A DNA stretch of 37,477 nt from an uncultured Opitutia bacterium (GCA_903831005.1 CAIKWA010000085.1:1-37477); one strand, 5' to 3'. Shown: positions 25,770-34,145, numbered from the stretch's first letter. The notes: generated by a model from the sequence alone, not told the origin. Numbers and translations are program-made.

Positions 25770-27206
25770 ATGCGCCCTTACGACCCCGTCGCCCACACTC
25801 TGTCGATCAACCGACGGAGTTTCCTCACCAAGAGCGCCTACGGCCTCGGTAGCGCGGCCTTCGCCATGCTCGCCGCCCAGCACGGCTTCGGCGGACTCCA
25901 AGCCGCCTCGTTCTCCAAGGGCGTACTGCAGAAGCCACACCTTCCCGTGAAGGCCAAGCGCGTCATCTTTCTCTGCATGGCCGGCGGCCCGCCGCACCTC
26001 GAACTCTTCGACAATAAGCCGGTGCTGAAAAAACTCGACGGTCAGGCCTTTCCGGAATCCTTCACCAAAGGAAAACAAATCGCCCAACTGCAGGGCGCTG
26101 TCCTGAAGGCCCGTGGAGGCTCCTTTGAATTCAAGAAGTGGGGCAAGTCAGGCATGGAGCTCACCGATATCTTCCCGCACATCGGCTCCGTCGCCGACGA
26201 CCTTTGCGTCGTGCGTTCGCTGAAGACGGAACAAATCAACCACGACACGGCTCACGCCTTCATTAACACGGGCTCGATCATTAAGGGCCGCCCAAGCATG
26301 GGCTCGTGGCTACTTTACGGCTTGGGTGCCGAATCCGAAAACCTCCCAGGCTACATTGTGCTTAATTCCTCCGGCCGCACGGGCCAGCAGCCGATCTCCT
26401 CACGTCAGTGGTCGAGCGGCGTGCTGCCGAGCAAGTACCAAGGCATCCAGTTCCAGTCCAAAGGAGAAGCCGTCCACTACATCGGTAACCCCGAAGGCGT
26501 GTGCCAGAGCACCCAACGTCAGGTCATCGACGAAATCCGCCGCCTCAACGGGCAGCTGGCCGAAGAGACGGTCGATCCGGAGATCGCTACGCGTGTCGCC
26601 CAATACGAGATGGCCTTCAAAATGCAGTCGAGCGTGCCCGAACTGCTCGATTTTAAGAGCGAGTCCGCGAAGACGATTGAATCCTACGGCATCAAAGAAG
26701 TCGGTGACGGCTCCTTTGCCTCCAACTGCCTCATGGCCCGACGTCTCGCAGAGCGCGGTGTGCGCATGATCCAGCTCTATCACCGCGCCTGGGATCTCCA
26801 CGGCGGCCTCGACAACGGCATGAAGATGGGCGCCGAAGATGTCGACAAGGCCACCGGCGCCCTCATCCGCGATCTCAAGGAACGCGGCATGCTCGACGAC
26901 ACGCTCATCCTGTGGGGTGGTGAATTCGGTCGCACCCCGATGGGTCAAGGCACCGGCCGCGACCACCACATCGCCGGCTACTCGGTCTTCCTGGCCGGCG
27001 GCGGCATCAAGGCCGGCACAACTTACGGCGCCACCGACGAGCTCGGTTACAACGCCGTCGAGAACGTCGTCGATGTCCATGACCTGCACGCCACAATGCT
27101 CGCCTTGATGGGCATCGACCACCATCGCTTGAATGTGAAATACCAAGGCCTCGACGTCCGCCTCACCGGCGTCGCGGGCAAGGTGGTGAAGGGCATCATG
27201 GCCTAA
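25770..27206 (+). CDS. DUF1501 protein 2 (Tat-exported)
   Basis: The protein is 478 aa with a twin-arginine-type signal NRRSFLTKSAYGLGSAAFAML (about 13-33). It shares the DUF1501 landmarks: FLCMAGGPPHLELFDNKP, INHDTAHAFINTGS, SMGSWLLYGLG, QYEMAFKMQSSVPELLDF, WGGEFGRTPMGQGTGRDHHIAGYSVFLAGGG and DVHDLHATMLALMG. Paired His residues in GRDHH and VHDLH are likely metal ligands by analogy with alkaline-phosphatase-like enzymes. It begins 4 bp after the PSD1 protein 2 stop and is surely expressed with it. It is clearly paralogous to the proteins at 20285 and 32495, and closer in layout to the latter. The function is unknown. Confidence 0.88.
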   Translation: MRPYDPVAHTLSINRRSFLTKSAYGLGSAAFAMLAAQHGFGGLQAASFSKGVLQKPHLPVKAKRVIFLCMAGGPPHLELFDNKPVLKKLDGQAFPESFTKGKQIAQLQGAVLKARGGSFEFKKWGKSGMELTDIFPHIGSVADDLCVVRSLKTEQINHDTAHAFINTGSIIKGRPSMGSWLLYGLGAESENLPGYIVLNSSGRTGQQPISSRQWSSGVLPSKYQGIQFQSKGEAVHYIGNPEGVCQSTQRQVIDEIRRLNGQLAEETVDPEIATRVAQYEMAFKMQSSVPELLDFKSESAKTIESYGIKEVGDGSFASNCLMARRLAERGVRMIQLYHRAWDLHGGLDNGMKMGAEDVDKATGALIRDLKERGMLDDTLILWGGEFGRTPMGQGTGRDHHIAGYSVFLAGGGIKAGTTYGATDELGYNAVENVVDVHDLHATMLALMGIDHHRLNVKYQGLDVRLTGVAGKVVKGIMA

Positions 27207-27223
27207 GCGGTAAACGACACTTT

Positions 27224-27245
27224 AACGCCGTTTAAATTCGGCGTT
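27224..27245. promoter_or_regulatory. Palindrome between DUF1501 protein 2 and DUF1080 (terminator or operator)
   Basis: AACGCCG at 27224-27230 and CGGCGTT at 27239-27245 form a perfect 7-bp inverted repeat around TTTAAATT. The hairpin is followed by TTTAGACTT rather than a solid T run, so a weak terminator or a protein-binding operator are both possible. It lies in the 78-bp gap, where the operon could be split. Confidence 0.4.
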
Positions 27246-27273
27246 TAGACTTCAACGGACGAGGCAGAATCAT

Positions 27274-27280
27274 AAGGTGA
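27274..27280 (+). promoter_or_regulatory. Shine-Dalgarno of the single DUF1080 gene
   Basis: AAGGTGA lies 4 bp before the ATG at 27285. It is notable because most starts in this window lack an obvious Shine-Dalgarno sequence, and it fixes this start codon. Confidence 0.55.
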
Positions 27281-27284
27281 TGCC

Positions 27285-27935
27285 ATGCCCCTCCACCGCC
27301 TCACCCTGACGGCCGCCCTCCTGGCGTCTGCCTTCGTCAACGCCTTCGCCGCCGACGCAATCACTCCGACCGCGAAAACCGAACTCTTCAACGGCAAGGA
27401 CACCGTCGGTTGGTTGGTCTACCCGGCCGAAACCTCCAAGGACACCTGGTCCATCAAGGATGGCATCCTCGCTTGCGTCGGTAAGCCCAGCGGCTTCCTG
27501 CGCACGGAGAAGAGCTACAAGCAGTATCGCTTCACGGTCGAGTGGCGCTTCACCAAGACCGGCAACACTGGCGTGGTCGTGCACATGACGCCTCCCGACG
27601 CGGTCTGGCCGAAGAGCATCGAGTGCCAGGGGATGCATAAGAACCAAGGCGACTTCTACTTCTGGAACGGTGCCACGCTCACGGGCGGCACCGAGCTGAA
27701 GAACAAGGCCGGCAAGATCCGCGGCTACCGCCTCGGCAAACAGTCCGACGCCGAGAAGCCCGCCGGCGAATGGAATACTTTCACCACAATCTGCGACGGC
27801 AATACCGTCACAATTCTCGTCAACGGCAAGGAAGTGAACAAGGCCACCGGAACCAATCTCGCTGAAGGCTTCATCGGTCTGCAGGTCGAAGGCGGCGCCT
27901 TCGAAGTCAAACGCTGCACCCTCGAACCCCTGTAA
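27285..27935 (+). CDS. Secreted DUF1080 protein (3-keto-disaccharide hydrolase family)
   Basis: The protein is 216 aa with a Sec signal (LTLTAALLASAFVNAFA). The rest is one DUF1080 domain, a concanavalin-like jelly roll: TELFNGKDTVGW at the front, WSIKDGILACVGKPSGFLRTEKSYKQYRFTVEWRF, GNTGVVVHM, GEWNTFTTICDGNTVTILVNGKEVNKATG, and GFIGLQVEGGAFEVKRCTLEPL at the end. The Pfam family is named for hydrolysis of 3-keto-disaccharides. That activity fits the GMC dehydrogenase operon about 20 kb to the left, but many family members are untested. It is followed after 27 bp by a gene with two copies of the same domain. Confidence 0.88.
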   Translation: MPLHRLTLTAALLASAFVNAFAADAITPTAKTELFNGKDTVGWLVYPAETSKDTWSIKDGILACVGKPSGFLRTEKSYKQYRFTVEWRFTKTGNTGVVVHMTPPDAVWPKSIECQGMHKNQGDFYFWNGATLTGGTELKNKAGKIRGYRLGKQSDAEKPAGEWNTFTTICDGNTVTILVNGKEVNKATGTNLAEGFIGLQVEGGAFEVKRCTLEPL

Positions 27936-27962
27936 TCCCCCTACCCCTACCCCTTTTAAGCC

Positions 27963-29258
27963 ATGCGTCTCCTCACCACCCTCCTCGCCGTCGCGGCTTC
28001 CGCTCTCTTTGCGGATTCCCCGCCCGCCGGCTTCACCCCGCTCTTCAACGGCAAGGACCTTGCCGGCTGGCATGGCTACAATCCGCACGCTGTCACCAAG
28101 CTCTCCGGCGAAAAGAAAGAAGCCGCCCTCAAGAAGATGCGCGATGAATTCCCGCAGCATTGGTCCGTCAAGGACGGCGAAATCGTGAACCCTGGTACGG
28201 GCGCTTACGCCACGACCGACAAGGACTACGGCGACATCGAACTGGTGCTGGAATACAACATGGCCCCTAAAGGTGACTCGGGCGTCTACCTCCGCGCCTG
28301 CCCTCAGGTTCAGATCTGGGACCCGACCGATGAAAAGGCCTTCAAGCATAACGCACAGCTCGGCTCCGGCGCCCTATGGAATAATTCCCCCGGCAAACCC
28401 GGTAAAGACCCGCTAGTCCTGGCCGATAAGCCTGCTGGTGAATGGAATACGATGCGCATCCTGATGGTAGGCTCTCGCGTCAGCATCTGGCTCAACGGCA
28501 AGCAGACCGTCGACCACGCCATCCTTGAGAACTACTACGACCGCAAGTCGGCCATCCCGGCCAAGGGCCCGATCTGCCTCCAGACCCACGGCGCCCAGAT
28601 CAAGTGGCGCAATATCGCCATCCGCGAAATCGGCGGTGCCGAAGCTAACCAAATCCTAGCTTCTCACGGCAAGACTGGCTTTAAGTCCATCTTCGATGGT
28701 AAGGACCTATCCGATTGGCGCGGTGCCCTCGATGAATACGAGATCATCGACGGCGCGATCTTCTGCAAACCGAAGAAGGGCGGCAACCTCTACTACAAGG
28801 AAGACCTGACGGACTTCTCCGTCCGCTCCGAGATCAAGATTCCCGTCGGCGGTAATAATGGCTTCTGCATCCGCTTCCCCGGTAAAGGCAATACGGCCTA
28901 CGTCGGCATGTGCGAACTTCAGGTGCTCGACGACAACTACGACAAGGTGAAGGGCAAACTCGACCCCCGACAGGTCCACGGCTCGGCTTACGGCATGGTC
29001 GCCGCCCAGCGCGGCTACCAACGCGAAATCGGCGAATGGAACTTCCAGGAAACCACCGTCGTCGGTTCGACCATCAAGGTCGAACTCAATGGTTATGTCA
29101 TTCTCGACGCTGATCTTTCAAAAGTCGATATGACCACGGTGATGGGTAAGAGCGCCCACCCGGGTAAGAACAACACCCATGGCTACTTCGGCTTTGCCGG
29201 ACACAGCGATCCGGTCGGTTTCCGGAATCTCTCGCTCAAGGTCATTGAGTCGAAATAA
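27963..29258 (+). CDS. Secreted protein with two tandem DUF1080 domains
   Basis: The protein is 431 aa with a Sec signal (MRLLTTLLAVAASALFADS). Two DUF1080 units follow each other. The first (about 24-222) opens with TPLFNGKDLAGWHGY and has WSVKDGEIVNPGTGAYATTDKDYGDIELVLEY and GEWNTMRILMVGSRVSIWLNGKQTVDHA. The second (about 236-428) opens with KSIFDGKDLSDWRGAL and has IDGAIFCKPKKGGNLYYKEDLTDFSVRSEIKIP, GNNGFCIRFPGKG and GEWNFQETTVVGSTIKVELNGYVILDADL. The units are diverged, so this is an old duplication rather than a recent one. It is probably co-transcribed with the single-domain gene 27 bp upstream and is ended by a strong terminator. One unit may bind and the other cleave the sugar; this is inference. 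Confidence 0.88.
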   Translation: MRLLTTLLAVAASALFADSPPAGFTPLFNGKDLAGWHGYNPHAVTKLSGEKKEAALKKMRDEFPQHWSVKDGEIVNPGTGAYATTDKDYGDIELVLEYNMAPKGDSGVYLRACPQVQIWDPTDEKAFKHNAQLGSGALWNNSPGKPGKDPLVLADKPAGEWNTMRILMVGSRVSIWLNGKQTVDHAILENYYDRKSAIPAKGPICLQTHGAQIKWRNIAIREIGGAEANQILASHGKTGFKSIFDGKDLSDWRGALDEYEIIDGAIFCKPKKGGNLYYKEDLTDFSVRSEIKIPVGGNNGFCIRFPGKGNTAYVGMCELQVLDDNYDKVKGKLDPRQVHGSAYGMVAAQRGYQREIGEWNFQETTVVGSTIKVELNGYVILDADLSKVDMTTVMGKSAHPGKNNTHGYFGFAGHSDPVGFRNLSLKVIESK

Positions 29259-29278
29259 GCGGCCACCGGACGGCTTTC

Positions 29279-29304
29279 AAAACCCCTCATTCGAGGGGTT
29301 TTTT
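29279..29304 (+). terminator. Strong rho-independent terminator after the DUF1080 pair
   Basis: AAAACCCCTC-ATTC-GAGGGGTTTT is a perfect 10-bp stem with a 4-nt loop, and six Ts occupy 29299-29304. It lies 20 bp after the DUF1080 stop and separates that operon from the PSD1-3/DUF1501-3 operon. Confidence 0.9.
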
Positions 29305-29363
29305 ATTAACTGCCCATTGCTATGCCCCAGCGAGGCACTTAATTGTTCTCAATCGCAAGCCCC

Positions 29364-32300
29364 ATGCGCCCTTCCCGCCCCCTTCTCGCCGTCGCCAGCG
29401 CTCTCCTCTTTGCTTCATCGGCTTCGGCCGAACGCATCCAGTTCAACCGCGACATCCGGCCAATCTTCTCCGACACCTGCTACGCCTGCCACGGTCCCGA
29501 TGAGAACAAGGTGAAGGGCAAGCTGCGCCTGGACTCCCTCGATGCCGCGCGCAAAGGCGGCAAGTCTGGCGAACCAGCCATCACGCCCGGGCATCCAGAA
29601 AAGAGCGAAGTGATGAAGCGTTTGCTGACGACCGACGCTGACGACCACATGCCGCCGGCGGAGTTCCATAAGGTGCTCACCAAGGCCCAGATCGCCCTCG
29701 TCGAACAGTGGATCAAAGAAGGCGCCGAATACCAAGGTCACTGGGCCTTCCAGACACCGGTCAAACCAGCCGTCCCAACGATTCCGGCTGGCGGCAACGC
29801 GATCGATGCCTTCCTCGCCCAAGGCCTCGCCGCCAAGGGACTCAAGCCCAACGGCGATGCCCCCAAGGCCACCCTACTCCGCCGCGCCGCCCTCGACTTG
29901 ACCGGCCTGCCCCCTTCCGATGCCGACCTACAGGCCTATCTCGCCGACTCGTCGTCTAACGCCTGGTCCAAGGCCCTCGATCGTCTCATGGCTTCGCCCC
30001 ACTACGGCGAGAACATGGCGATGCAGTGGCTCGACTTCGCCCGCTACGCCGATTCCAACGGCTTCCAGAGCGATACGCAGCGCACAATGTGGCCCTACCG
30101 CGACTGGGTAATCAAGGCCTTCAACGACAACAAGCCTTTCGACGCCTTCACGGTCGAACAGCTCGCCGGCGACCTTCTCCCACACGCCACCCGCGACCAA
30201 ATCGTCGCCACGGCCTTCCATCGTAACCATCGTCTCAACGGCGAGGGAGGTCGCATCGTAGAGGAATGGTTCGCTGAAAACGTCATCGATCGCATTGAGA
30301 CCACGGGTTCGACCTGGATGGGCCTGACGATGAACTGCTGCCGCTGCCACGACCATAAGTACGACCCGATTTCGCAGAAGGAATTCTATCAGTTCTTCGC
30401 TTACTTCAACTCTAACGAAGAATCGGGCGTACTCGGCGAATTCGGAGGAGCCGGCACGACCCGCCGCGGTGGCAATACCTATCCGACTCTTTCACTGCCG
30501 ACGGACGAACAACAACGGAAGATTGACGAGACGATGGCCGCCCTCACGGCCGCGGAAGCCGCACTCAAGGCGATTCCGACTTCCCAGCCTGAACGCTTCG
30601 CAAAGTGGCTCGAACGCCAGCGCGCCGCTTTCTCCAAGGAAGGCGTCGCTTGGCAGGCCTTGTCCGGCGAGAAAGTTTCCGCCAAGGAGAACGCCGAATT
30701 CAAGCGACTCGATGACGGCTCATGGCTCGTCTCCGGCGGCACCGCCGCGAAAGAAAGCTACACCGTCGAGGCCAACCTCGCCCCCGGGCTTCTCACCGCC
30801 GTGCGCCTCGAGGCTCTACCCGACGACTCGCTCCCGAACAAGAGCCTCGGTCGTGCCTTCAATGGGAACTTCGTGCTCAGCGCCTTTGAAGTCCAATTGA
30901 AGACCGCCGACGGCAAGTCGACCGCTCTCCCGCTGGTGAAGGCCGAAGCGGATTACGACCAGCCGGGTTGGAGCATCGCCAAGCTCGCCCCCACCCCGAT
31001 GACCAAGGGCAATGCGAAGAAGGCCGACACCGGCAAGTCAGGCTGGGCCATTGGCGGCAACCTTTCCGAGAATCGTGTTCCGCGTAAGGCAATCTTCACG
31101 ATCGCCCCTACCTCAATCCCCACTGGCGCCAAGCTGGTGTTGGTGATGCGACATGAGTCATTTGCCAACCATAGTATCGGTCGCTTCCGACTAAACGTCT
31201 CCGGCCAGGATCCTAAGCTGCTCTCACTGAAGACCGACCCCGCCGCCGAAGCCGCTCGGCGACTCCTCGCCAAGCCCGCTGACCAGCTAACCAAGGCCGA
31301 CAACCAAGCCCTCGTAAAACTCTTCGCCGACAGCCCCGAACACCCGCGCGCCCAGGCCATTGCTAAGGTCGCCGCCGCCAAGATGGCGTCCGAAGCTGCT
31401 CAAGGCGAACCTGTGAACGTGATGGTGATGAAGGAACTCCCGAAGCCTCGTGACGCATTCGTGCTCCTCCGCGGGGAATACGACAAAATCGGCCCGAAGG
31501 TCGAGCGTGCCCTCTTCCGGGCCTTGCCCCCCATGCCCGCCGGCGAACCCAATAACCGCCTCGGTTTCGCCCGCTGGCTCGTCAGTGGCACGCACCCTCT
31601 TACCGGTCGAATCTGGGTCAATCGCTCCTGGGAACGCTTCTTTGGGATCGGCCTGGTCAAGACGTCCGAGAACTTCGGGTCGCAGGCTGAATGGCCGAGC
31701 AACCCCGAGCTACTCGACTGGCTCGCTATCGAGTTCGTCGAACGTAAATGGGATATGAAGGCGATGCAGAAACTCATCATGTCCAGCTCTGCCTATCGTC
31801 GCAGCGCGGCGGTCACGGCGGAGATGCTCGAGAAAGATCCCGACAATCGCCTGCTCGCCCGTGGCCCCCGCTTTCGCCTGCCGGCCGAAGTCATCCGCGA
31901 CCAAGCCCTCTGGACGGCTGGCCTGCTCGTCGATAAACAAGGCGGCCCCAGCGTGAAACCCTACATGCCCGAAGCGGTCTGGGATGAGACCAGCGTCTAC
32001 GGCGACATGCGCAACTATAAGGCCGACACGGGCGAGGGCCTCTGGCGCCGCTCGCTCTACACAATCTGGAAACGCACCGCCGCTCCGCCCACGATGCTCC
32101 TATTCGACTCCGCGGGCCGCGAGGTCTGCACAGTGAAGCGTTCCCGCTCCAATACGCCGATGCAGGCGCTCTCGCTCCTCAACGAGGTCACTTTTGTCGA
32201 AGCCGCCCGCAAGCTTGCCGAACAATCCCTCCGTCAGCCCGGCGACAACGACGCTAAGTTGGCTTGGACCTTCCGCAAGGTCGTCCGGCGTGACGCCACG

Positions 32301-32498
32301 CCCGCGGAGCTCGCGGTGCTGCGCAAGGGTCTCGATAAGCGTCTAGCGACTTATGCCGCCGACGCCACCCTGGCACCGAAGCTCCTCGCCACGGGCCTGA
32401 GCCCCGCTGCGCCCAACCTTGATCGTAACCAGTTGGCCGCCTGGACCGCCACCGCGAATATCCTTCTCAACCTCGACGAAACCGTCACCCGCGAATGA
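29364..32498 (+). CDS. PSD1 protein 3: planctomycete cytochrome c + DUF1549 + beta domain + DUF1553
   Basis: The ORF track starts at a TTG (29343); the ATG at 29364 gives a proper Sec signal (MRPSRPLLAVASALLFASSASA) and 1044 aa. CYACH is at 39-43 and CCRCHDHKYDPI at 325-329, again two c-heme motifs. DUF1549 has YGENMAMQWLDFARYADSNGFQSD. A beta-rich module (about 470-620; VEANLAPGLLTAVRLEALPDDSLPN, NFVLSAFEVQLKT) resembles a carbohydrate-binding jelly roll and sits between DUF1549 and DUF1553. DUF1553 has HPLTGRIWVNRSWERFFGIGLVKTSENFG, RFRLPAEVIRDQALWTAGLL and RSNTPMQALSLLNE. The stop overlaps the following ATG by 4 bp (ATGA). The function of the family is unproven. Confidence 0.9.
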   Translation: MRPSRPLLAVASALLFASSASAERIQFNRDIRPIFSDTCYACHGPDENKVKGKLRLDSLDAARKGGKSGEPAITPGHPEKSEVMKRLLTTDADDHMPPAEFHKVLTKAQIALVEQWIKEGAEYQGHWAFQTPVKPAVPTIPAGGNAIDAFLAQGLAAKGLKPNGDAPKATLLRRAALDLTGLPPSDADLQAYLADSSSNAWSKALDRLMASPHYGENMAMQWLDFARYADSNGFQSDTQRTMWPYRDWVIKAFNDNKPFDAFTVEQLAGDLLPHATRDQIVATAFHRNHRLNGEGGRIVEEWFAENVIDRIETTGSTWMGLTMNCCRCHDHKYDPISQKEFYQFFAYFNSNEESGVLGEFGGAGTTRRGGNTYPTLSLPTDEQQRKIDETMAALTAAEAALKAIPTSQPERFAKWLERQRAAFSKEGVAWQALSGEKVSAKENAEFKRLDDGSWLVSGGTAAKESYTVEANLAPGLLTAVRLEALPDDSLPNKSLGRAFNGNFVLSAFEVQLKTADGKSTALPLVKAEADYDQPGWSIAKLAPTPMTKGNAKKADTGKSGWAIGGNLSENRVPRKAIFTIAPTSIPTGAKLVLVMRHESFANHSIGRFRLNVSGQDPKLLSLKTDPAAEAARRLLAKPADQLTKADNQALVKLFADSPEHPRAQAIAKVAAAKMASEAAQGEPVNVMVMKELPKPRDAFVLLRGEYDKIGPKVERALFRALPPMPAGEPNNRLGFARWLVSGTHPLTGRIWVNRSWERFFGIGLVKTSENFGSQAEWPSNPELLDWLAIEFVERKWDMKAMQKLIMSSSAYRRSAAVTAEMLEKDPDNRLLARGPRFRLPAEVIRDQALWTAGLLVDKQGGPSVKPYMPEAVWDETSVYGDMRNYKADTGEGLWRRSLYTIWKRTAAPPTMLLFDSAGREVCTVKRSRSNTPMQALSLLNEVTFVEAARKLAEQSLRQPGDNDAKLAWTFRKVVRRDATPAELAVLRKGLDKRLATYAADATLAPKLLATGLSPAAPNLDRNQLAAWTATANILLNLDETVTRE

Positions 32499-33958
32499 AC
32501 TGCAACGACCGTCAATTCCTCGGACTGGATCAGGCCACGAAAATGGCCCTGTCCCGCCGCACCTTCATCAAGGGTTCCGCCGGCGGCATCGGCCTAGCCG
32601 CACTGGGCTCACTCATAGGCACGCCCGCTTTTGCCGCTAACCCCGGGCTCGGTTTCCCTAACTTCAAACCGAAGGCGAAACGGATCATCTACCTCTTCCA
32701 GTCTGGCGCTCCGTCGCAGATGGACCTTTTCGACCCGAAGCCACAACTGGAAGCGATGCGCGGCAAGGACCTCCCGGAATCTATCCGCAAGGGCCAGCGC
32801 CTGACCACGATGACCTCGGGCCAGAAGAACTTCCCCGTCGCGCCGTCGATCTTCAAATTCAAGCAGTACGGCCAGTCCGGTAACTGGTTCAGCGAACTGA
32901 TGCCCCACATGTCTACCAAGGCTGACGAATGGTGCATCGTCCGCGCAATGCACACGGAAGCTATCAACCACGACCCAGCGATTACGTTCATGCAGACCGG
33001 CAGTCAGCTGGCCGGCCGCCCAAGCATCGGCTCCTGGTCCGCCTACGGTCTCGGCAGCGAAAACGCCGATCTCCCCGCCTACGTGGTGATGTCCTCCTTC
33101 GGCAGCGGTCGACCCGACGACCAACCGCTCTACGACCGTCTTTGGGGTGCCGGCTTCCTGCCGTCCAAACTCCAAGGGGTGAAGCTCCGCAATAAAGGCG
33201 AACGTGTGCTCTTTCTGAAAGATCCCGAAGGCATCCCCCGCGAAGTGCGCCGCGAACAGCTCGATGAACTCGCCGCCCTCAACAACCAGCGCCACGGCAT
33301 CCTGGGCGACCCAGAGATTCAAACCCGCATCTCGCAATACGAGATGGCCTTCCGCATGCAGACGAGCGTCCCTGACCTACTCGATCTCTCCAAGGAACCG
33401 CAACACGTGCTCGACCTCTACGGACCCGACGTGAAGCGCCCAGGCTCGTACGCCTCCAATTGCCTACTCGCCCGTCGTCTCTGCGAACGTGATGTCCGTT
33501 TCGTCCAACTCTTCCACATGGGTTGGGATCACCACGGCGGCCTCCCCAAGGCCATCAAAGGCCAGTGCAATGATACCGACCAAGCCACGGCCGGCTTGCT
33601 CACCGACCTCAAGCAACGCGGCCTGCTCGACGATACGCTCGTCGTCTGGGGCGGCGAATTCGGTCGCACGACCTACTCGCAAGGCTCGCTCACGGAGACC
33701 AACTACGGCCGTGATCACCACCCTCGCTGCTTCACGGTCCTGATGGCCGGCGCCGGCGTCAACAAGGGCACGACCTACGGCGAATCCGACGACTTCAGCT
33801 ACAACATCGTCAAGGATGGCGTCCACGTGCACGACCTCAACGCGACGATTCTACACCTGATGGGCGTCGAGCATACCCGCCTGACCTACCGTCACCAAGG
33901 CCGCGACTTCCGCCTCACCGACATCCACGGTGAAGTGGTTAAGAAGCTGCTGGCCTAA
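32495..33958 (+). CDS. DUF1501 protein 3 (Tat-exported)
   Basis: The protein is 487 aa. After a 24-residue lead comes a Tat signal (SRRTFIKGSAGGIGLAALGSLIGTPAFA), so a start further in (ATG at 32543, MALSRRTF) is also possible; I keep the overlap start, which shares ATGA with the PSD1 stop. DUF1501 landmarks are LFQSGAPSQMDLFDPKP, INHDPAITFMQTGS, SIGSWSAYGLG, QYEMAFRMQTSVPDLLDL, WGGEFGRTTYSQGSL, YGRDHHPRCFTVLMAGAGV and HVHDLNATILHLMGVEH. The C-terminus (GRDFRLTDIHGEVVKKLLA) matches that of the first DUF1501. It is the last gene of the plus-strand run and is followed directly by the inverted-repeat element. The enzymatic role is unknown. Confidence 0.88.
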   Translation: MNCNDRQFLGLDQATKMALSRRTFIKGSAGGIGLAALGSLIGTPAFAANPGLGFPNFKPKAKRIIYLFQSGAPSQMDLFDPKPQLEAMRGKDLPESIRKGQRLTTMTSGQKNFPVAPSIFKFKQYGQSGNWFSELMPHMSTKADEWCIVRAMHTEAINHDPAITFMQTGSQLAGRPSIGSWSAYGLGSENADLPAYVVMSSFGSGRPDDQPLYDRLWGAGFLPSKLQGVKLRNKGERVLFLKDPEGIPREVRREQLDELAALNNQRHGILGDPEIQTRISQYEMAFRMQTSVPDLLDLSKEPQHVLDLYGPDVKRPGSYASNCLLARRLCERDVRFVQLFHMGWDHHGGLPKAIKGQCNDTDQATAGLLTDLKQRGLLDDTLVVWGGEFGRTTYSQGSLTETNYGRDHHPRCFTVLMAGAGVNKGTTYGESDDFSYNIVKDGVHVHDLNATILHLMGVEHTRLTYRHQGRDFRLTDIHGEVVKKLLA

Positions 33959-34145
33959 TTGAATAGTTGATCTGTTGAACGGTTGAACCGTTGGCCAGAC
34001 CTAGGCCAATTGCGGCTCGGCATTAATCAGTCCATTAGCCCTCTCCGGGGCACTAAACTTTCCTCCAAGTAAGCGATCAGCAATGAGAAGCAGCAGTCAG
34101 CCTGTCTGGCCAACTTTTCAACTGATCAACGTTTCAACTGATATA
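33959..34145. repeat. Intergenic element with about 42-bp terminal inverted repeats built of 8-bp units
   Basis: The left arm (33959-34000) is a run of diverged 8-mers: TTGAATAG, TTGATCTG, TTGAACGG, TTGAACCG, then TTGGCCAGAC. The right arm (34104-34145) is its imperfect reverse complement: GTCTGGCCAAC, TTTTCAAC, TGATCAAC, GTTTCAAC, TGATAT. The outer 11 bp of the inner ends (GTTGGCCAGAC) match perfectly. About 100 bp lies between the arms, with no ORF. It fills the whole gap between two convergent genes, beginning immediately after one stop codon and ending 2 bp before the other, so it may also act as a two-way terminator. It looks like a small non-coding mobile or REP-like element. Confidence 0.65.

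Noticed and set aside
27270-28349. 359-aa minus-strand ORF
   Set aside because: It lies antisense to the two DUF1080 genes. It is Gly/Val/Glu-rich with no motif, while the plus-strand proteins have signal peptides and clear domains.
33959-34000. CRISPR-like repeat
   Set aside because: The units are 8 bp, contiguous and diverged, with no spacers and no cas genes. The arms are inverted relative to each other.
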